Shown: in pieces, positions 21,767-33,560 of the stretch
How positions within the stretch are numbered: position 1 is the first letter of the stretch
How the letters are laid out: every line of letters starts with the position of its first letter
Source: Anaeramoeba ignava
Lineage: Eukaryota; Metamonada; Anaeramoebidae
Assembly (NCBI GenBank): GCA_028826165.1
Contig: JAPDFW010000092.1
Span: 62,001-126,000, forward strand
DNA: 64,000 bases
Direction of reading: 5' to 3'
The notes under the pieces: model-generated
What the model was told of the DNA's origin: nothing
The model's input: only the letters and a program-made list of their open reading frames with translations
Database searches by the model: none
Translations under genes and position numbers: made by a program

Positions 21767-21944
21767 TAAAAAAATAGCAAATAAAAAATGAAAAGAAAAA
21801 AATTGAAATAAAATTTTTTGCTTTTTTTTTTTTTAAAAAAACGGAAAAATAAGGAAAAAAGTGGATTTTATATTGAGATGTAAAATCAAATCAAATCTAA
21901 ATAGGAATCTAATTTGTGTGTTTTTTTTTCTTAATCTTAATTAA

Positions 21945-22965
21945 TTATTTGATAAAATTTGGATCAAGCATTGAACCAAAAAGAAGATTCTTTGCAATTT
22001 CATAACGAGCAATATTTGAAATAGTTTTTGAAATTTCTTCAACTCTTTTAGAAACAATCAATTTTCTAATTGGATAAGAATAAAAAGAATTTTCAATTGA
22101 TTCAATTTCTTCTTTTTTAAAAGAATTATTTGATTTTCCTTTTTTTGATTTCATTCTATAGTCAGCATTATATAAAAATTTTTGAGCTTTATTTGAAAAA
22201 TTAAGTAATTCATCTAAACCATCTCTAACAAGACTTAATGATTTTTGAACAAATTTCTGTGAGTTAATATTCACTAAATTGTTTGGAATAAAGTTTTCTG
22301 GTGATAATGAATTTAGAAACATTTTTGTAAGTGTAGAATGAGTAATTTCAATAGGAATTTCTTGATAAATCTTTGATAAAGGCATTTTTGAATAAGAAAG
22401 TCTTTTAAAATTTTCGAAATTATTTATAAAATTTTAGAAATTGAATTTAAAATTTTAGAAATTATTTTTGAAAAATTTACATTCTTTCGTTAAATTTTAA
22501 TGAACCTTTCATTCCCCAATATTTAACAAATTTTGGTAAAAGTCTATAAGCTTTAAAAACACTTGGACCCCAAAATGAAGAAATAGGATCATAAGTAAGA
22601 AAAACAAAATTTGGATTTTGAACTTGAGAATTTAAATGATTTTCAAGAATTTCATCAGAAAAAAATGAACCAAATTGAGAAGTAGTATATAAACCAACAA
22701 TATCTGAATCAAAATTTAATTGAAACAAACTTTTCTGAAATTTTTCTAATTCTCGATTTTCAGTTTGATTTGAATTGAATTCTGAAACTTGTGCTTTAAA
22801 ATTTTGAATATAAGGATGTGAATTTGTAATTTCTAATGTGTTTTTTTGTTCTAATCCAAATAAAATTCCTGATGATGATTCTTTCTTATCTAAATGACAA
22901 TGTTGAATAATTTTCATAATTGTCATTGCATTAATTTTAATAATTTCTATATTAGAATTTTCCAT
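21945..22965 (-). CDS. eIF3h: Translation initiation factor eIF3 subunit h, 2 exons
   Basis: Non-catalytic MPN subunit of eIF3, acting in 43S assembly on the ribosome. Exons are 22481-22965 and 21945-22401, joined by a 79-nt GTAAAT...AAAAG intron in phase 2, for 313 residues. The first exon carries the MPN domain (INAMTIMKIIQHCH, GILFGLEQKNTLEITNSHP, VGLYTTSQFGSFFS, FLTYDPISSFWGPSVFKAYRL). The zinc-binding JAMM motif is absent, as expected for subunit h. The second exon restores the family segment IYQEIPIEI and the C-terminal helices. The TCATTTTT element is repeated three times upstream of the ATG. The nearest alternative, another MPN subunit such as eIF3f or CSN6, fits the YDP-SLKAYRL-type segment less well. 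Confidence 0.9.
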
Positions 22966-23049
22966 TATTTTAAAAAAAAAAATGAAAAATGAAAAATGAA
23001 AAAAAAAATTTTTTTTAAAAGTTTTTATTTAAAAAATATAAAAAGAAAA

Positions 23050-24352
23050 AACGAAAATTTAATTTGATTTGAATTTGAATTTGATTTGAATTTAATTTAA
23101 TATTTAATTTGAATTTGAATATTTAATTTGAATATTGAATTAAATTATTTAATATTTAATATTTAATATTTAATATTTAATTTGAATTTAATTTGAATAT
23201 TTAATTTGAATTTAATATTTAATTTAGATTTAATTTGAATATTTAATTTGATTTTGATTTAATTTGATTTGAATATTTAATATTTAATTAGATTTGAATT
23301 TAATTTTCATTTTAATTTTCATTTTAATTTGAATTTAATTTGAAAATTTAATTTGAATTTAATTTGAAAATTTAATTTGAATTTAATTTGAAAATTTAAT
23401 TTGAATTTAATTTGAAAATTTAATTATTTAATTTGAATATTTAATTTGAATATTTAATTTGAATATTTAATTTAATTTGAATATTTAATTTGAATTTGAA
23501 TATTTAATATTTAATTTGAATATTTAATTTGAATTTAATTTGAATATTTAATTTGAATTTGAATATTTAATTTATATTTAATTTGAATTTAATATTTAAT
23601 TTAATATTTAATTTGATTTGAATATTTAATTTGAATATTTAATTTGAATTTGAATATTTAATATTTAATTTGAATATTTAATTTGAATTTGAATATTTAA
23701 TTTGATTTGAATTTAATTTAATATTTAATTTGAATTTGAATATTTAATTTGAATATTGAATTAAATTTGAATATTGAATTAAATTTGAATATTTAATTTA
23801 AATATTTAATTTAGATTTAATTTGAATATTTAATTTGATTTGAATATTTAATTTGAATTTAAATATTTAATTTGAATTTGATTTGAATATTTAATTTAAA
23901 TATTTAATTTGAATTTGAATATTTAATTTGAATATTTAATTTAATTTGAATATTTAATTTAATTTAGATTTAATTTAGATTTAAATATTTAATTTGAATT
24001 TAAATATTTAATTTGAATTTGATTTGAATTTAATTTTAATTATTTGGATTTAATTTAGATTTAATTTGAATATTTAATTGAATTTAATATTTAATTTGAT
24101 TTGATTTGATATTTAATTTGAATTTAATTTAATTTGAATATTTAATTTAATTTGAATATTTAATTTGAATTTAATTTGAATTTAATATTTGATTTGAATT
24201 TGATTTGATTTGAATTTGAATATTTAATTTGAATTTAATTTTAATTTGAATTTGAATTTGAATATTTAATTTGATTTTAATTTAGATTTAATTTAGATTT
24301 AATTTGAATTTAATATTTAATTTAATTTGAATTTGATTTGAATTTAATTTTT
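23050..24352. repeat. AT repeat (ATTTAATTTGAAT) between eIF3h and RPL10A
   Basis: About 1.3 kb of ATTTAATTTGAAT-like units mixed with TTTAATAT and GAATTTGATT variants. No gene, RNA or long inverted repeat is visible. It lies between the eIF3h promoter and the RPL10A stop codon at 24353. Confidence 0.9.
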
Positions 24353-26028
24353 TTAATAAATTCTGAAACTTGGAGACATTGTTGTTTTAATATGAATTGA
24401 TTTAACATTTTGCCAATTTTTCTTAAGAAGTGAAACAAAGAAATTTATTGCTGTTGTCATATTTGCTTTTAAATGATCTGGTGTAGTTTTGATATTTCCA
24501 ATTGCTGTGTGAATATTAATTGATTTTTTTAATTGAAAACTGACTGTCGAATTTAATTCTTTTATTTTTTCTTCAATTGAATCTGTATGTTTGATTAAAA
24601 TAGGAAATTTTCCTTGTTTGTTTAAAACTGGACCAATAATACGTGTGACTCTTTTAAGTAATGTATCACTTGCAAAGAAAGCATCATATTTTTTAGCTAT
24701 TCAATTTAAAATTCATTTTAAAATTAAAATTAAAATATAAAATTAAAATTATAATCAAAATTAAAATTAAAATTAAAATCAAAATTAAAATTAAAATTGA
24801 TTTTAAAATTAAAATTAAAATTAAAATTAAAATTAAAATTGATTTATAAAATTAAAATTAAAATTAAAATATAATTCATTTATAAAATTAAAATTAAATT
24901 TAAAATTAAAATTATAATTCATTTATAAAATTAAAATTAAAATTAAAATTAAAATTAAAATTAAAATTAAAATTAAAATTAAAATTAAAATCAAAATTAA
25001 AATTAAAATTAAAATTAAAATTAAAATTAAAATTAAAATTAAAATTAAAATTAAAATCAAAATCAAAATTAAAATTAAATTTGTTTATAAAATTAAAATT
25101 AAAATTGTTTATAAAATTAAAATTTAAATTAAAATTCATTTATAAAATTAAAATTAAAATTAAAATTAAAATTAAAATTAAAATTAAAATTAAAATTAAA
25201 ATTAAATTTAAAATTAAAATTAAAATTAAAATTATAATTCATTTATAAAATTATTTACACCATTTTTTAATTTCTTTATCTTTTTTCATAAATCCTTTAA
25301 CACCTTCAAAATCAATATAATCTAATTTCATTTCTTTAGCAACATCAATATGAGCAGCATCACCAATAATACAAACTCTAATACTTGGTCTAATTGGATG
25401 AGGTACTTTAATTGTTCCTGCAAATCTTTTATCTTTTTTTGGATCGTAAAATTTCAAAGTAAATTGTAATTCAACAGTTTCAATAAATTTTCTTTTCTTT
25501 GCTTTAGCTGATTGAAGCATTGAGTTGATTGATTTTGTAAGTTTATCTGGATTTAATTTTCTTTGTTATTTTTAATTTTGTTTTTAATTTTAATTTTGTT
25601 TTTAATTTTGTTTTTAATTTTAATTTTGTTTTTGTTTTTAATTTTGTTTTTAATTTTGTTTTTAATTTTAATTTTGTTTTTAATTTTGTTTTTGTTTTTA
25701 ATTTTGTTTTTGTTTTTAATTTTGTTTTTAATTTTAATTTTAATTTTGTTTTTAATTTTGATTTTGTTTTTAATTTTGTTGTTATTTTTAATTTTGTTTT
25801 TGTTTTTAATTTTAATTTTGTTTTTAATTTTGTTTTTGTTTTTGTTTTTTTTTAATTTTGTTTTTAATTTTGTTTTTGATTTTGTTGTTATTTTTGTTTT
25901 TAATTTTAATTTTAATTTTGATTTTGTTTTTGTTTTTGTTTTTGATTTTGTTTTTAATTTTGTTTTTAATTTTGTTTTTAATTTTGTTTTTAATTTTAAT
26001 TTTGTTTGAATTGAAAAACATACGACAT
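24353..26028 (-). CDS. RPL10A: Ribosomal protein uL1 (RPL10A), 3 exons
   Basis: Large-subunit protein of the L1 stalk. Exons are 26024-26028, 25259-25560 and 24353-24696, total 216 residues against 217 in human. The first coding exon is only ATGTC, followed by a canonical GTATGT donor. Joining it to exon 2 gives MSKLNPDKLTKSINSML, which lines up position by position with the uL1 N-terminus. Exon 2 carries RKFIETVELQFTLKFYDPKK. The second splice (GGT/GTAAAT ... AATAG) restores KKWSKKYDAFFASDTLL. The C-terminus has NFFVSLLRKNWQNVKSIHIK. Both introns are repeats: TTTTGTTTTTAA in the first and AAAATT in the second. It is divergent from the membrane-protein gene at 26278. Confidence 0.93.
24697..25258 (-). 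repeat. RPL10A intron 2: AAAATT hexamer array
   Basis: A 562-nt intron built of AAAATT (plus strand) with ATTCATTTATAAAATT interruptions. It is the same hexamer as the spacers of the RCC1-BTB genes. Confidence 0.9.
25561..26023 (-). repeat. RPL10A intron 1: TTTTGTTTTTAA array
   Basis: A 463-nt intron directly after the 5-nt first coding exon. The plus strand reads TTTTTAATTTTG units, which translate as spurious F/L/I-rich or K/N/I-rich open frames on both strands. Confidence 0.9.
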
Positions 26029-26277
26029 TTCTTGTTTCCTTTTTAATTTCTTTTGTTTTTTTTTTATTTATAAATTTGGAAAAAAAAAATGAAAAAAAAA
26101 AGCAAAAAAAAAAAATTAAAAAAAAAGTTTTTCATTTTTTTTTTCATTTTTTTTATTACTTTTTCCATTTTTTTTATTTCATCTTCTTTTTTATTTTTGA
26201 TTTATTTTATTATCATTTAATTTTCTTTCTATTTTTTTTTTTATAAATTTAATTATTGACTAACGAATTTAAAAGAA
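26029..26277. promoter_or_regulatory. Divergent promoter region of RPL10A and the membrane-protein gene
   Basis: 249 nt between two divergent ATGs. The plus strand has TTTTTCATTTTTTTTTTCATT near 26130-26150. The minus strand has the same element (AAAAAATGAAAAAAA near 26087-26100). Both match elements upstream of other genes here. The rest is homopolymeric A/T. Confidence 0.5.
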
Positions 26278-29200
26278 ATGAATCCACAATGGCCGAATAA
26301 TCCGAATCAATGGATCAATCCATTTCAACAAGGAATACAACAAGGATGGAACGGAGCGCAACAAATGGTACCACAAATAGGGCATGGGATGCAACAAGGA
26401 GCTCAACAAATCGGGCACGGTATTAATCAAATGGGAGCACAAATGCCAACAATACCACAAATGGGACAAGGAATTAATCAAGGTGTACAACAAATGGGAC
26501 AAGGAATTAATCAAGGTGCTCAACAAATGGGACAAGGAATTAATCAAGGTGCTCAACAAATGGGACAAGGAATTAATCAAGGCGCTCAACAAATGGGACA
26601 AGGCATTAATCAAGGTGCTCAACAAGCAAACCAAGTTATCCAACAAGGTGCTCAACAAGTTAATCAAGGCGCTCAGCAAGGCGTACAAGCTGCTAGGCAA
26701 GGTGTAAGAGCGTTTAGTGGTGATATTCGTGATGCTCTGCAAAGAACTGGTCATGGTCTACAAGCTGTTCCTCAACAAGTTTCAAATGTTGCTCAAAGTT
26801 CGATTTACCCATTCCCTTTTGAAATTTTTTAATAAGATATATTACAATATTAATATACTATAAAATATTCAAATATTGCAAATATTATAAAAATATTCAC
26901 ATATCCAAAATATTCAAAATAAAAATATTATTATTCTATTATTAATAAAATATTAATAAAATATTAATTAAAATATAAATAAAATATTAATAAAATATTA
27001 ATAAAATATTAATAAAATATTAATAAAATATTATATTAAAATATTATTAAAATATTATTAAAATATTATTAAAATTATTAATAAAATATTAATAAATTAT
27101 TATTAAATTATTAATAAAATATTATTAAAATATTATTAAATTATTAATAAAATATTAATAAATTATTATTCAATTATTAATAAAATATTATTAAATTATT
27201 ATTAAATTATTAATAAAATATTATTAAATTATTAATATTATTAAAAATATTATTCAAATATTATTAAAATATTATTAAATTATTATTAAAATATTAATAA
27301 ATTATTAAAATATTATTAAAATATTATTAAAATATTAATAAAATATTAATAAAATATTAATAAAATATTATTAAAATATTAATAAAATATTATTCAAATA
27401 TTAAATTATTAAAATATTATTAAAATTATTAAATTATTAATAAATTAAAATATAAATTATTATTAAAATATTAATAAAATATTATTAAAATATTATTAAA
27501 ATATTATTAAATTATTATTCAAATATTAATAAAATATTAATAAAATATTAAATTAATAAAATATTATTCAAATATTAATAAAATATTATTCAAATATTAT
27601 TAAATTATTAAATTATTATTCAAATATAAAATATTATTCAAATATTATTAAATTATTAATAAAATATTATTCAAATATTCAAATTTTTAATTATTAAATT
27701 ATTAAATTATTAAAATATTAAATTATTTTCTATAGAAACCTCAAATGTCTTCCAAGAAATCACAATCCCAACATCTGAAATCTCCAAACTATCAATCACA
27801 AACTTCCAAGATTTCTTCGACAGTGCAGACTTCAAAGGAATTCAACCAAATTGGGATGAAGTAGGAGAAGTTTACACCAAATCAATAGCAGCAGTAGGAG
27901 CCTTAATAGCAGCAGCAGGTTGGGCATTTGACTTTGTAAAATTTGATCTTTTTCGAGATTTTTTCCAGATTATAGGACTTTTTTTCAGTGGAATAGCATG
28001 GCCTAAGGGATTTGGAGTTGTATGGGGAAAGATCACTGGAGCAGTATCGGTTGATCTGTCTTTCATTCACATTACACCGCTTGTGTGGTTTTGGATATTG
28101 TGGTCGATTTGCGCGATTTTATTTATTCTTTTTCGGGTGAGATTAAGAAAAGATCCCGCAGCTTTACTTGATGGTCACGAAGCACGAACATGGACAGATC
28201 GGTCTAGATTGGAACTTTTATGGAGCACTGCGTTAATCACACTTTTAATCTCTTTATATTTACCAATGTCACGAAGTGCGCTTCAGGTTATTGTTTGCTA
28301 TGAACCACAACAAACAAGTTATGATGAGAATTCTGATGACTTTAAAGATTCATACAAGTCAGAATTTGAGAAGAAAGGAGGGTGTTGGCATGCGGTGCAT
28401 ATTGTGCACATAATATTTGCCGCGTTAATTATGCTTGTGATTACAATATATTTCCCGATACTAACGCTTAAGTTGATTCAACGCAATAAGCCTCAGCCCA
28501 GATTATTTGATCAAGAAGGACAGGAAAAGCAATACACGGATGTGGAGTATCGACGCGATCTTGACAAAGACAAGTGCCCGTATAAATTTGTGTACAAGGG
28601 ATACGAGCGAAAATGGTCAGGATACAAAGCAATCATCATGGCTATTAAGCTCCTTCTTATTGTTGTTGTTATCTCTTTTACTTCCCTGCTCGCACAGATT
28701 TCAGTCGTCCTCGGGATTGTTTTTGTCTTCGCTCTCATCTCCTTCCTTTCAGCTCCCTTTATCAACCGAACAGACGATAAAATCGATCAAAGCGCAAGAG
28801 TTACTACTGTTGTTACTGTGATTTTCGGGCTTATTCTCGCAAAAAAATACTCCGATTCTTCAGCCCCTTCTGCATACTCAATCATCCTTAATACTCTTCA
28901 TGCTGTGAATATTTTCTTGATGGTTTTGCTCACAATAGCCTCGTTCAAGTTCTGTCAAAAAAAATGGAAAAATTGCACTGGAAGAATTGATTTCTCAGAG
29001 AAAAAATTTGATTACAATCTCCCAAAAGAACGCAAGCTTCGAATTTGGCATCCGTTCTGGGAATCGTTGATGTCTCACCAAGAAAACTTGATTCCTGCAT
29101 ATGAACGTTTAAGAAAAATGAAGGAAATTGCGTCATATCACGGCTACGAAGAGTACAAAGCAGCCCTGATACCACCCGATGAGGAAATTGTCCACGAGCG

Positions 29201-30390
29201 TGTTTGGGTGCAGAAAGCCATCGAGGGTGTTGATGGTTTCTGGGACGGCATGGATGAAAACAACGAGCTTAAAAGCAAAACCTGTTTCGGAAAAGTTTGG
29301 ATCGATCCGTTTCCGTTTAAATGCACAATTGTTTATGATGACTCTGGCCCTGCTGTTATTCCTGATGAGCTTTTTCTTCCCTTCTGCAGAAGAAACAGAG
29401 AGGAGGATGTTCTCAAAAAAAGAAAAATCAGACAGAAACTCCGTGCGTTAAACGGCGAAACTGTGTTTTTTGAATACGTTGAAACTCACTCAAAATCAAA
29501 AAAAGGATTTGAAGATGAAAATAAGAAAGCAGCAGTTAAATTCACTTTCAAATACGGAGTTTTGACAGTCAAGGCAAACAGAGATGTTGATTGGGCAGCA
29601 GGATTCAACGTAACAATATCATATTCAGATGGAGTTGGAGATGATGATTCAGGTGAATCTTTCAAAGGCGAAAAAACAACAATTGGTCATGCTGAAATTG
29701 GAATTCGTGATGATTTCACATACACACCAGAACTCCAACGATTGCTCAAGAATCCCGAAAACAAAAAGCTCATCCAACAAAACCTCCCAAGTTTCCTTGA
29801 CGAAGCCCAAGCCTACAGAGACGGATTGGTCGAGGAACGTGTCCAACAAGAAACCATTTTGTCAAACGGTTTTTGGCTCTTTATCTTCAATAACGACAGA
29901 ATCTCAAGAGAAAATCTCACCATTTATCTTCAAGAACACGAATCAGACGAGGCAATATCAAGAATTCCTGAAGTTCATGAAGAAGGTCTTGAATTATCTT
30001 TACTCAAAACTCGCCTTCTATGATTCGCATCCTGTTGTTGCTCTTTGGTACGTTTTTTGGGATGATTTCTACCAAAATAACGGTTGGATGAAAAAGTTTA
30101 AGGGTTTTGATGAGTTTTTGAATCCTCGTTTCCCCTCTGCTATTTGTTACCATCCTCAAGACAGAAACAATCTCGAACGATTTTTGGAAGAAAATGGATT
30201 GAGAAAAAAAATTAAGAAAAAACACTTGAATAAATTGTATGAGAAATTGGAAGACTATTCGGATGGTTCAAGTTTTCAAGATAAAGCCAAAGTTGTTCTT
30301 CCAGGTCCAGAGTATATTACAGGAAGAGATTTAATGGATGGAGGAAGAGGTGTTATTTCTGATAAAGATGATGTTAATCTCGATCTTTAA
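26278..30390 (+). CDS. Multi-pass membrane protein with Gln/Gly 11-mer repeats; apparent frameshift near 30 kb
   Basis: Family not recognised. Exon 1 (26278-26797) starts MNPQWPNNPNQWINPF and holds five 11-residue repeats (MGQGINQGAQQ, ~residues 62-116). A 938-nt intron (GTTCGA...CTATAG) is the only choice I found that keeps the frame into exon 2 (27736 on). Exon 2 encodes several hydrophobic spans: near LIAAAGWAFDFV, FWILWSICAILFILF, LLWSTALITLLISLYL, IIFAALIMLVITIYF, LLLIVVVISFTSLLA and AVNIFLMVLLTIASF. A C-terminal cytoplasmic-looking region of ~350 residues follows. The frame stops at 30023, but clear coding sequence continues in the +1 frame (KLAFYDSHPVVALWYVFWDD) to a stop at 30390. One extra base between ~29950 and 30015, real or erroneous, would explain this. 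A receptor or channel role is possible but unproven. Confidence 0.7.
26461..26625 (+). repeat. 33-nt tandem coding repeat (MGQGINQGAQQ x5)
   Basis: Five copies at 26461, 26494, 26527, 26560 and 26593 with exactly 33-nt spacing and very few substitutions, which suggests recent expansion or homogenisation. Degenerate copies flank it on both sides. Confidence 0.92.
26798..27735 (+). repeat. Membrane-protein intron: AAAATATTATT / AAAATATTAAT repeat
   Basis: 938 nt of ATTAATAAAATATT-type units with ATTCAAATATT variants towards the end, ending TTTTCTATAG. No other content is seen. Confidence 0.8.
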
Positions 30391-30668
30391 GAAATCAATT
30401 TTTAAATTCAATTTCCAAAAGTTTATCCAAAAATTATCCAAAAATTTATCCAAAAATTTTATCCAAAAACTTGAAAGTTTCAATTCATTCATGTTTTTTT
30501 CTTTTTCTTCATTATTTTTTTTTCTTCAATATTTTATTTCTCCTCAAAAAACAAACTCTTTTTTTTTCCATTCATTTTTTTTTATTGAAAAAATTTTTCA
30601 TTTTCTTTCTTCAATAAAAAAAAAAACTTTTTCATTTTTTTCTTTTTTTTCTTTTTTTTTATATAAAA
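30391..30668 (+). promoter_or_regulatory. T-rich spacer with initiator-like element before the SPRING1 homologue
   Basis: 278 nt, starting with TTATCCAAAAA repeats and becoming T-rich. It contains CTTTTTCATTTTTTTCTTTT at about 30627-30646, ~35 nt before the ATG at 30669. No gene is visible here. Confidence 0.45.
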
Positions 30669-31536
30669 ATGAATAATTATCCTGTTTATCATTATCAAAA
30701 TTTTATGAATAGATTTTATCAAGAAAATCGACCAAGAACTTTATTTACAATTCCATCACCAAAACAATTTGTTATAGCAACACTTGTTATTTTACTTTTA
30801 TTTTGGATTATTGTTGTTATAAAAGCAAAAACTCCAACAAAATATGATTATATGAAAAAATTAAATTCAGAAGAAGAATTAGAAAAAGAAGGAAAAAAAA
30901 ACAAGAATTACAAATATATATGTTCAAATACTCGACAAGGAAAGGATCTTATTACTGACAGCAAAGGTTTTAACTGAATTAATTTATAAAATAAAATCAA
31001 AATTAAAATTAAAATTTAAAATTAAAATTAAAATTAAAATTAAAATTATAATTAAAATTAAAATTAAAATTAAAATTAAAATTAATTTATAAAATTAAAA
31101 TTAAAATTAAAATTATAAAATTATAATTAAAATTTAAAAGGTTTTGTTTGTAATCCTTTCCAAGTTAATCCAGACACAAAATGTTGTCCAGAAACTAAAA
31201 AAACAGGAATTGAAAGATATTCTTGTCTTTCTTGTGATTTAGAAATAAAATGTTGTGAAATTTATGAATATTGTGTTTCTTGTTGTTTAAATTCAACTCC
31301 AAAAGTAAATTTTTATTTTACAATTCAATTTAAAAAAAAAATTTAAAAATAATTTTCATTATAAAAATAAAAAGGAAGAATCTGGTTTAAAAGGTTTCTT
31401 CTCTTCTTTTTTTCAAACTAAATTAGAACCAACTTTTAAAAATTGCAAACAATTTTGTCGAACTTCTTCAGATAGTGTTGTTAATGAAAATATTTATAAA
31501 ACAAATCAAAAATTTTGTTTTGATCTTACAATTTAA
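30669..31536 (+). CDS. SPRING1: SPRING1 / C12orf49 homologue (UPF0454), 3 exons
   Basis: Single-pass membrane protein whose human relative works in the Golgi in SREBP activation with site-1 protease. Exons are 30669-30966, 31141-31304 and 31375-31536, giving 207 residues. A signal-anchor lies at ~33-53 (FVIATLVILLLFWIIVVI) and a Cys-rich luminal domain follows: CSNTRQGKDLITDSKGFVC, then KCCPETKK, SCLSCDLEIKCCEIYEYCVSCC, and FCRTSSDSVVNENIYK near the end. Human C12orf49 has the same order (QGKTLIADERGYVC, CCSAYEYCVSCC, CRTSSQSVQHENTYRD). Intron 1 begins GTTTTA, not the usual GTA, but its AAAG/GTTTT boundaries are the only ones that rebuild the conserved GFVC. Intron 2 is GTAAAT...AAAAG. Confidence 0.9.
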
Positions 31537-31599
31537 TTTTTTATTTTCTATTTTGAATTTTTCAATTTGTTTTTAAATAATAATTTAAATAAAAAAATA

Positions 31600-33560
31600 A
31601 ATAAAAAAATGAATAAATATTTTATAATTAATTAAATAAGATTAAATAAAATAAGATTAATTTATTATTTTATATTTATATTAAATATAAAAAGATCCTT
31701 TATTTAGATTTATTAATTATTATTAAAAATTTAGATAAAAATTTAAATAAAAAAATAAATAAATATTTTATATTTATATTAAATATAAAAAGATCCTTTA
31801 AATAAATTTAATTATTATTTAAAATTTTATATTTTATTATTAAATAAATAAAAAGATTAATTTTTATTTTATATTTTTATTAATTATTATTTATTTTTAT
31901 TTTATTAATTAAAAATAAAGAGAAAAAATAGATCAATTTTTATTATTTTTGAATTATTTAAATTTGGATTTAATTTATTATTTTATATTTATATTAAATA
32001 TAAAAAGATCCTTTATTTAGATTTATTAATTATTATTAAAAATTTAAATAAAAATAAATAAAAATGAATCAATTTTTATTATTTTTATTATTTAAATTTA
32101 ATTTATTATTTTATAATAAATTTATTTTATATTTATATTAAATAAAAAAGATCAATTTTATTTAGATTTTTAATTATTATTAATAATTTAGATAAAAATT
32201 TAAATAAAAATAATCAATTATTTAATTTTTTTTAAAAAGGAGAAAAATTATTTTTATTATTTTTGAACTATTAAATTTGGATTTAATTTATTATTTTATA
32301 TTTATATTAAATATAAAAGATCCTTTATTTAGATTTATTAATTATTATTTAATTTTTATTTTAAATAAAAATTTTTAAATAAAAATAGATCAATTTTTTA
32401 TTATTTTTGAATTATTTAAATTTAGATTTAATTTATTATTTTTATATTTATATTAAAAAAATAAAAAAGATCCTTTATTTAGATTTATTAATTATTATAT
32501 TAAAAATTTATTATTAAAAATTTAAATAAAAAAATAGATTAATTTTTATTATTTTTGAACTATTTAAATTTGGATCTAATTTATTATTTTATATTTATAT
32601 TAAATATAAAAAAGATCCTTTATTTAGATTTATTAATTATTATTAAAAATTTAAATAAAAATTTAAATAAAAATAGATCAATTTTTATTATTTTTTGAAT
32701 TAATTAAATTTAGATTTAATTTATTATTTTATATTTATATTAAAATATAAAAAAGATATTTTTTTATTTAGATTTATTAATTATTATTTTAATTTTTTTG
32801 TTTTAAAAAGGAGAAAAAATAGATCAATTTTTATTATTTTTGAATTATTTAAATTTAGATTTAATTTATTATTTTATATTTATATTAAATATAAAAAGAT
32901 CCTTTATTTAGATTTATTAATTATTATTTAAAAATTTTAAAAAGGAGAAAAATAAAATTTTTATTAAAAAAATAGATTTAATCAATTTTTATTATTTTTG
33001 AATTATTTAAATTTAGATTTATTAATTTATTATTTTATATTTATATTAAAAATAAAAATATTTTTTATTTAAAGATTTATTAATTATTATTAAATAATTT
33101 AGATTAAAAATTTTTAAATAAAAAAAGATCAATTTTTATTAATTTTTGAACTAATTTAAATTTGGATTTAATTTTATTTTTATAATTTTTATTTTAAAAA
33201 TAGAAAAAGATCAATTTTTTTATATTTAGATTTAATTATTTATTAAATTAAAAAGAAAATTTTTAGATAAAAATTTTAAAAAAGAAAAATAGATCAATTT
33301 TTTATTAATTTTTTTGAACTATTTAAATTTAGATTTAATTTATTATTTTATATTTATATTAAATATAAAAAGATTCTTTATTTAGATTTATTAATTATTA
33401 TTAAAATAATAAATAAAAATTTAAATAAAAAAATAGATCAATTTTTTATTGTTTTTTTTGGACTATTTAAATTTGGATTTAATTTATTATTTTATATTTA
33501 TATTAAATATAAAAAAGATCCTTTATTTAGATTTATTAATTATTATTAAAAAAATAAATA
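31600..33560. repeat. ~143-bp AT satellite array
   Basis: Degenerate tandem array. The landmark AAAGATCCTTTATTTAGATTTATTAATTATTA (given in parts: AAAGATCC, then TTTATTTAG, then ATTTATTAATTATTA) recurs near 32006, 32149, 32318, 32468, 32610, 32754, 32897, 33371 and 33516, with modal spacing 142-145 nt and some deleted or extended copies. It lies between the SPRING1 homologue and cofilin. No open frame is supported. Confidence 0.85.

Noticed and set aside
25563-26046. Open frames encoding F/L/I- or K/N/I-rich peptides on both strands
   Set aside because: They lie in RPL10A intron 1, and every frame is open because the TTTTGTTTTTAA repeat lacks stops.
26269-26754. Minus-strand frame with LLSTLINSLSH repeats
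   Set aside because: It is the antisense of the 33-nt Gln/Gly repeat. The plus frame has an ATG, a promoter element and a continuing exon.
29960-29985. A 10- or 13-nt intron (GTTCATGAAG or GTTCATGAAGAAG) explaining the frame change
   Set aside because: Although the length fits the frame, all other introns here are at least 61 nt, so an indel is more likely.
28083-30023. A separate gene starting with GTG at 28083
   Set aside because: GTG is not expected as a start here. The frame is open upstream to a TATAG acceptor at 27735 and joins the exon at 26278 in phase.
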